9,268 nt of DNA from DATBSK01 sp964532485. Lineage in GTDB: Bacteria > Actinomycetota > Acidimicrobiia > IMCC26256 > PALSA-555. Every line of letters begins with the position of its first letter. Within the stretch, counting starts at the first letter, position 1. The position numbers were made by a program, and so were the translations under genes. The stretch lies in NCBI GenBank assembly GCA_964532485.1, contig CAZHKE010000086.1:1-9268 (forward strand). The letters are read 5' to 3'. Shown piece by piece: positions 5,026 to 9,268 of this stretch. A model generated the notes under the pieces. The model searched no databases. It had not been told where the DNA came from and saw only the letters and a program-made list of their open reading frames with translations.

Positions 5026-6885
5026 TCAGGCGGCGGAGGTCCGGGCGCGCTTGGTGGCACGGCCGCGGGCGGCCTGGTCGAGGACCGTCTTGCGGAGGCG
5101 GATCGACTTGGGCGTCACCTCGACCTGCTCGTCGGTGGCGATCGTCTCGAGGGCGCGCTCGAGGGCCATCTCGCGGGGCGGGGCGAGGACGAGCTTCTCG
5201 TCGGCGGTGGCGGCGCGGTGGTTGGTGAGCTTCTTCTCCTTGGTGGGGTTGACGTCGATGTCGTCGGGCCGGGCGTTCTCGCCGATGATCATCCCCTCGT
5301 ACACCTCGACCCCGGGCCCGACGAAGAGGTCGCCGCGCTCCTGGATGGCGAAGAGCGAGTAGGCGGTGGTGGTGCCGCGGCGGTCGGCGACGAGCGAGCC
5401 GCTGGTGCGGGTGCGCAGCTCGCCGTGCCATGGGGCGTAGCTCTCGAACACCTGGTGCAACAGCCCGGTGCCGCGGGTCTCGGTGAGGAACTCGGTGCGG
5501 AAGCCCACCAGCGCGCGGGCGGGCACGAGGTACTCCATGCGCACCCAGCCGGTGCCGTGGTTCACCATCTGCTCGAGGCGGCCCTTGCGCACCGCGAGCA
5601 TCTGGGTGACGGTGCCGAGGTGCTCCTCGGGCACGTCGATCGCCACCCGGTCGACCGGCTCGTGCACCTTGGCGTCAACCTCACGGGTGACGACCTCGGG
5701 CTTGCCGACGGTGAGCTCGAAGCCCTCGCGGCGCATCGTCTCGACGAGCACCGCGAGCTGGAGCTCGCCGCGGCCCTGCACCTCCCACGCGTCGGGCCGC
5801 TCGGTGGGGCCGACGCGCAAGGACACGTTGCCGACGAGCTCGGCGTCGAGGCGGCTCTTGACGAGGCGGGCGGTGAGCTGGGTGCCCTCGGTGCCGGCGA
5901 GCGGCGACGTGTTGATGCCGATCGTCATGGCGAGGCTCGGGTCGTCGATGTGGATGACGGGGAGCGGGCGCGGGTCGTCGGGCGCGGCGAGCGTCTCGCC
6001 GATGGTGACGTCGGGGAGGCCGGCGATGGCGGCGATCTCGCCCGGCCCGGCCTCGTCGGCGGCGACGCGGGCGAGCGCGTCGGTGAGGTAGAGCTCGGTG
6101 ATCTTGACGGTCTCGATGGTGCCGTCGGCGCGGCACCACGCGACGGGCGCACCGCGCCGCAGCGTCCCGTGGCGCACGCGGCACAGCGCGAGCCGACCGA
6201 CGTAGGGCGACGCGTCGAGGTTGGTGACGAGCGCCTGGAGCGGGTGGTCGGGGTCGTGGGTGGGTGCGGGGACGCGCTCGAGGAGCAGCTCGAGCAGCGG
6301 CTTCAGGCCGCCGTCGCCGGCGGGCGTCGTCTCCTGGAGGTCGGGGGCGTCGGCGTCGAGCGAGGCGCGCCCGGCGCGGGCGTTGGCGTAGACGATCGGG
6401 AAGTCGATCTGGTGCTCGTCGGCGTCGAGGTCGAGGAACAGCTCCTCGATCTCGTGGACCACCTCTTTGACCCGGGCGTCGCTGCGGTCGACCTTGTTGA
6501 CGACCACGATGACGGGCAGCCGGGCCTCGAGCGCCTTGCGGAGCACGAAGCGGGTCTGGGGCAGCGGACCCTCGGCCGCGTCCACCAATAAGAGGATGCC
6601 GTCGACCATGGTGAGGCCCCGCTCGACCTCGCCGCCGAAGTCGGCGTGGCCGGGGGTGTCGATGATGTTGATCTTGACCCCGCCGTAGCGGATCGAGGTG
6701 TTCTTGGCGAGGATCGTGATGCCCTTCTCGCGCTCGAGGTCTTCTGTGTCCATGACTCGATCGACGACCTCTTGATGCGCCTGGAAGGCCCCGGTCTGGC
6801 GCAACAGGGCGTCGACGAGCGTGGTCTTGCCGTGGTCGACATGGGCGACGATCGCCACGTTGCGGATGTCGGAGCGCGCGAGCAC
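5026..6885 (-). CDS. typA: Translational GTPase TypA/BipA
   Basis: The product is 619 residues, within the normal 600-640 range. It is a ribosome-associated GTPase of the EF-G superfamily implicated in 50S assembly and stress or low-temperature growth. GTPase motifs: G1 AHVDHGKTT (14-22), switch I EREKGITI (51-58, T57), G3 DTPGH (76-80), G4 NKVD (130-133), G5 YANARAG (166-172). G5 has Asn where many relatives have Ser (YASA), a mild change. Next come the EF-Tu-like domain II (LVTNLDASPYVGRLALCRV), EF-G-like domain III/V segments (EVQGRGELQLAVLVETMRRE) and the TypA-specific C-terminal domain with NPTKEKKLTNHRA and VEVTPKSIRLRKTVL. The start is GTG at 6885, supported by AAAGG at 6893-6897 (7-nt spacing) and by DIRNVAIVAHVDHGK following directly. 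Expected to be cytoplasmic and monocistronic, with a hairpin behind its stop. Confidence 0.98.
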   Translation of the reverse strand: MLARSDIRNVAIVAHVDHGKTTLVDALLRQTGAFQAHQEVVDRVMDTEDLEREKGITILAKNTSIRYGGVKINIIDTPGHADFGGEVERGLTMVDGILLLVDAAEGPLPQTRFVLRKALEARLPVIVVVNKVDRSDARVKEVVHEIEELFLDLDADEHQIDFPIVYANARAGRASLDADAPDLQETTPAGDGGLKPLLELLLERVPAPTHDPDHPLQALVTNLDASPYVGRLALCRVRHGTLRRGAPVAWCRADGTIETVKITELYLTDALARVAADEAGPGEIAAIAGLPDVTIGETLAAPDDPRPLPVIHIDDPSLAMTIGINTSPLAGTEGTQLTARLVKSRLDAELVGNVSLRVGPTERPDAWEVQGRGELQLAVLVETMRREGFELTVGKPEVVTREVDAKVHEPVDRVAIDVPEEHLGTVTQMLAVRKGRLEQMVNHGTGWVRMEYLVPARALVGFRTEFLTETRGTGLLHQVFESYAPWHGELRTRTSGSLVADRRGTTTAYSLFAIQERGDLFVGPGVEVYEGMIIGENARPDDIDVNPTKEKKLTNHRAATADEKLVLAPPREMALERALETIATDEQVEVTPKSIRLRKTVLDQAARGRATKRARTSAA

Positions 6886-6918
6886 GGAGGGGCCTTTCGG
6901 GGGAGAGCGGGGACCCCC

Positions 6919-6924
6919 AGTCTA
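6919..6924 (-). promoter_or_regulatory. -10 element of the typA promoter
   Basis: The minus strand has TAGACT (6924-6919), a TANNNT match, placing the transcript start near 6912. That leaves a leader of about 27 nt containing the AAAGG site. The -35 region (GACCGA at 17 bp) is weak. It lies in the 118-bp region shared with the divergent cyclase-STAND gene. Confidence 0.55.
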
Positions 6925-6991
6925 CGAGGCGCGGGATCCCGTCGGTCCTCCGGTGATGCCGGCACCCGATCTTGTCGCAGTTCGACTCCCG

Positions 6992-6997
6992 TAGCCT
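6992..6997 (+). promoter_or_regulatory. -10 element of a probable leaderless promoter for the cyclase-STAND gene
   Basis: TAGCCT ends 6 nt before the ATG at 7004. No proper Shine-Dalgarno spacing exists (GCGGGG directly abuts the ATG), so transcription likely begins at the start codon. TTGTCG at 6972-6977 is a possible -35, but its 14-bp spacing is short. Confidence 0.5.
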
Positions 6998-7003
6998 GCG
7001 GGG

Positions 7004-9025
7004 ATGGCGATGCTGCCATCGGGCCGGGTCACGTTCTGGGTGACCGACGTCGAGGGCTCGACACGGCTCTGGGAGGCCGCCCCGACCACGATGCGCGCGG
7101 CGATGGAACGTCACGGGCAGCTGCTGGCGGCGGTCGCCGACGCGCACCAGGGGCACGTGTTCAAGGACACCGGTGACGGGGTCCTCGTGGCGTTCGCGAC
7201 GGCCGACGATGCGTTGGCCTCCGCGGTGGAGGGCATGCTTGCGCTCGAGCACGAGTCGTGGCCCGAGGCGACCCCGTTGCGTGTCCGGATGGGAGTCCAC
7301 TCGGGCGATGCGCATCCATCAAGCGGCGACTACCACGCTCCGGTCGTCAACCGAACCGCCCGCATCGGTGCCGCCGCGCACGGGGGCCAGATCGTCGTCT
7401 CCGCTGCCGCGCGTGCCGACCTCACCCGCATGCCCGCCGAGGTGTCGTTCCGCGACCTCGGTCCGCACCGCCTGCGGGATCTGGCCGAGTCCGTCGAGCT
7501 CGCCCAGGTGCTGCACCCGGGACTGCAACGCGACTTCCCACCCTTGCGATCGCTCGAGGTGGCACCGCACAACCTCCCGACCGCGGTGTCGAGCTTGGTC
7601 GGCCGCGACGACGACGTCGCCGAGGTCCGGAGCCTGCTGCGATCGCATCGGTTGGTGACGCTCACCGGTCCGGGCGGTGTGGGCAAGTCGCGTCTCGCCC
7701 TCCAGGTCGCGGCCGAGGAGGTCGGTCGCCACCGAGACGGCGTCTGGCGCGTCGAGCTCGCCGCTTCGAAGGCCGAAGCGGTGGCGTCCAACCTGGTGAG
7801 CGTGCTCGGCATCGGCGATCAGCCGGGTCGCGATCCGGCCGACGTGATCGTCGACCACCTGCGCGATCGCGAGGTGCTGGTCGTCCTCGACGACTGCGAG
7901 CGCGTGGCCGAGTCGGTCGGACGGCTGGTCCGGTCGCTGCTCGAGTCCTGCCGTCGCAGCCGTGTCCTGGCGACGAGCCGAGAGCCGCTGCGGGTTCCGG
8001 GTGAGCAGCGTTGGCCGGTGGCGCCACTCCCCGCGCCCCAGGCGGCGATCGACCCCGACGTCGCGGCGGCAAGTGCGTTCGAGTCGGTCGGCCTGTTCGT
8101 CGAGCGGGCTCGCTCGGCGGAGCCCGGCTTCGCGCTCACGTCCGAGAACGTCGGGGCCGTCGCCGAGATCTGCCGTCGGCTCGATGGCCTGCCGCTCGCG
8201 CTCGAGCTCGCCGCGGCGCGCGCGCACGTGCTCGCACCAGCCGAGCTGCTGGCTCGGTTGACGGATCGGTTCGCGATCCTCGGCGACACTCGTCAGGGCG
8301 TCGATCCACGACAGCAGACGCTCGCGGCGACGGTGGCGTGGAGCTACGAGATGCTGGATGGCGCCACGCGCGCGTCCTTCGAGGCACTGTCGGTCTTCGC
8401 CGGAGCGTTCCGGTTGGCCGACGCGACCGAGCTGCTGGGTGGCGCTGACGGTGCGGCACCTCCAGACGTCGATCCCGTGCTCGTGGTCGGCGAGCTCGTC
8501 GACCGGTCGCTGCTGCAGGTGGACTCCCTGGCTCACGGGAACCGGTACCGTTTGCTCGACTCCATCCGGGCCTATGGGCGCGACCGCCTGACCGAGCACG
8601 CCGGTGGGACGAGCTACGTCGCGCTCACCGCCGGTGGTTGGCTCGACTGGCCCGCGACGCGGCGCGCAACCTGGGAGGGGCGCAGCAGACGGTCTGGCTC
8701 CAGCGGATCGCAGACGCGCTCGACGACGTCCGCGCCGGGCTGCGCTCCGCGACCGAGGACGGAGAGCCCGAGCGGGGACTCGAGGTCGCCGTCGACCTGT
8801 TCCGCTTCTGGCAGATCCGGGCCGTGCGCGAGGGCTACGACTGGCTCGCGGAGCTGCTGGGCGCGGCCGCCCAACCCCGGCCTTCGGCGGCGGCGCGGGC
8901 CGCGATGTACCTCGGCTACCTGGCCCAGGAGATGGGTCGGCCCGACGAGGCGCTCGAACGTCTCGATGCCTGTGCGGAGCTCTTCGAGGAGGTCGGCGAG
9001 CAACGAGGCCTCGCATGGGTGTTGA
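7004..9025 (+). CDS. Class III adenylyl cyclase / NB-ARC STAND ATPase regulator, frameshifted after residue ~535
   Basis: Residues 8-140 are a class III cyclase homology domain. The two metal aspartates (D15 in VTDVEGST, D58 in KDTGDG), the adenine-contacting pair K54 and D109 (SGDYH) and the transition-state N116/R120 (VNRTARI) are all present, so it is probably active in making cAMP. Residues 195-480 are a STAND ATPase: Walker A GPGGVGKS (222-229), Walker B VLVVLDD (291-297), LATSREPLRVPGEQ (322-335) and GLPLAL (395-400). YRLLDSIRAYGRDRL (515-529) is the usual end of the winged-helix part. After G535 the reading becomes Arg/Ser/Pro-rich nonsense up to the TGA at 9023, while the true helical continuation is in the next frame. 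The real gene therefore runs from 7004 past the window end. Mycobacterial relatives such as Rv0386, Rv1358 and Rv2488c share cyclase-ATPase-TPR order and end in a LuxR-type HTH, which is not visible here. Confidence 0.85.
   Translation: MAMLPSGRVTFWVTDVEGSTRLWEAAPTTMRAAMERHGQLLAAVADAHQGHVFKDTGDGVLVAFATADDALASAVEGMLALEHESWPEATPLRVRMGVHSGDAHPSSGDYHAPVVNRTARIGAAAHGGQIVVSAAARADLTRMPAEVSFRDLGPHRLRDLAESVELAQVLHPGLQRDFPPLRSLEVAPHNLPTAVSSLVGRDDDVAEVRSLLRSHRLVTLTGPGGVGKSRLALQVAAEEVGRHRDGVWRVELAASKAEAVASNLVSVLGIGDQPGRDPADVIVDHLRDREVLVVLDDCERVAESVGRLVRSLLESCRRSRVLATSREPLRVPGEQRWPVAPLPAPQAAIDPDVAAASAFESVGLFVERARSAEPGFALTSENVGAVAEICRRLDGLPLALELAAARAHVLAPAELLARLTDRFAILGDTRQGVDPRQQTLAATVAWSYEMLDGATRASFEALSVFAGAFRLADATELLGGADGAAPPDVDPVLVVGELVDRSLLQVDSLAHGNRYRLLDSIRAYGRDRLTEHAGGTSYVALTAGGWLDWPATRRATWEGRSRRSGSSGSQTRSTTSAPGCAPRPRTESPSGDSRSPSTCSASGRSGPCARATTGSRSCWARPPNPGLRRRRGPRCTSATWPRRWVGPTRRSNVSMPVRSSSRRSASNEASHGC
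8606..8608 (+). other. Frameshift site, one G probably missing from a G run
   Basis: The reading frame used from 7004 is family-like through DRLTEHAGG. From G8608 the +2-displaced frame reads DELRRAHRRWLARLARDAAR, which is the expected continuation. Adding one G to GGG (8606-8608) joins both parts seamlessly. This could be a homopolymer sequencing error or a real mutation. Confidence 0.8.
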
Positions 9026-9268
9026 CCTGGCGTGCCCAGGCGTCGGCCGGGTCCCGGGATGCGTCCATGGTGTCGGAGGACCTGGAGCGCGCGACGGCGT
9101 TGTTCACCACGCTCGACGACGCCGACGGGCTCGCGCTCTCGGAGATGGGGCTGGTCCTCGTCGCCCTCGCCGACGACGACGTCGAGCGGGCGCGAGGCTG
9201 GGTCGCGACGCTGGCCGATCTGCGCGACCGGGTCGAAGACCCCCACGCGCTCGCGCACCTGCACGAGA
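8608..9268 (+). CDS. Out-of-frame continuation of the cyclase-STAND gene: TPR-like helical region, runs off the window
   Basis: 220 codons are open to the last base of the window with no stop. The sequence begins DELRRAHRRWLARLARDAAR, then NLGGAQQTVWLQRIADALDD followed by VRAGLRSATEDGEPERGLEV, which is the standard linker helix region after the ATPase in this family (the W-L-x-R-I-x-x-x-x-D-D-V-R-A-G-L pattern). Further on are repeated helix pairs such as AAMYLGYLAQEMGRPDEALE, RLDACAELFEEVGEQRGLAW and LERATALFTTLDDADGLALS, which are TPR-like and probably sense a ligand or partner protein. It has no start codon or ribosome site of its own at the right place and should be read as the C-terminal part of the gene starting at 7004. 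The end, and any DNA-binding domain, lie outside the window. Confidence 0.78.

Noticed and set aside
4328..5362. Plus-strand open frame with SSPRPDRPDHA-type repeats
   Set aside because: It is the complement of the 33-bp array. The minus-strand reading has a head domain, coiled-coil pattern, membrane helix and ribosome site, which this one lacks.
4978..6591. 537-residue open frame on the plus strand opposite typA
   Set aside because: It is antisense to an unmistakable TypA and has Gly/Ala/Val/Leu/Asp-rich low-complexity composition, as expected from the complement of high-GC codons.
7319..9016. 565-residue minus-strand open frame opposite the cyclase-STAND gene
   Set aside because: It is antisense to recognised cyclase and ATPase motifs, with Arg/Pro/Ala-rich composition and no family-like segments.
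8626..9025. C-terminal ~130 residues of the 7004 frame as a genuine domain
   Set aside because: They are Arg/Ser/Pro/Thr-rich, typical of an out-of-frame high-GC reading, while the alternative frame gives TPR-like helices that match the expected family continuation.

Overview
The window looks like a piece of a draft, high-GC actinobacterial chromosome. Evidence is the strong G/C bias at third codon positions, a predicted F420-dependent (deazaflavin) oxidoreductase, a DUF222/HNH (13E12-type) endonuclease, a class III cyclase fused to a STAND ATPase, and apparently leaderless starts behind TANNNT -10 boxes. An acidimicrobial lineage would fit, but that is a guess from gene style. Two runs of exactly 100 N (2305-2404 and 4489-4588) are scaffold gaps of unknown true size. 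Each one interrupts a gene.

Layout. Positions 49-1409 (+) hold two overlapping genes for exported proteins of unknown function: a beta-rich protein and a small helical one. A convergent GYD-domain gene (1420-1740, -) and a divergent Ddn-like F420 oxidoreductase gene (1858-2301, +) share a 117-bp intergenic region. After gap 1 comes a minus-strand block: a DUF222-HNH endonuclease cut at its 3' end (2405-3428), an SRPBCC protein (3536-4081), a membrane-anchored coiled-coil protein with an 11-residue tandem repeat broken by gap 2 (4276-4844), and the translational GTPase TypA/BipA (5026-6885). Divergent from typA is a large signalling gene (7004 to beyond the window end) with an adenylyl cyclase domain, an NB-ARC-type ATPase domain and a TPR-like helical region. 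An apparent one-base frameshift at 8606-8608 breaks it.

The clearest regulatory finding is the promoter of the HNH gene. It has a consensus TTGACA -35, a TAGGGT -10 and a 17-bp spacer almost filled by a perfect 14-bp palindrome, CGAACATATGTTCG, which matches the Gram-positive/actinobacterial LexA (SOS) operator. The endonuclease is therefore predicted to be DNA-damage inducible. The -35 hexamer contains the stop codon of the upstream SRPBCC gene.

The genes do not form one obvious pathway. I see no tRNA, rRNA, CRISPR array, insertion sequence or complete mobile element. The most noteworthy items are the SOS-controlled nuclease, the 33-bp coding minisatellite whose missing length can be predicted modulo 33, and the frameshifted cyclase-STAND regulator with a complete set of cyclase catalytic residues.
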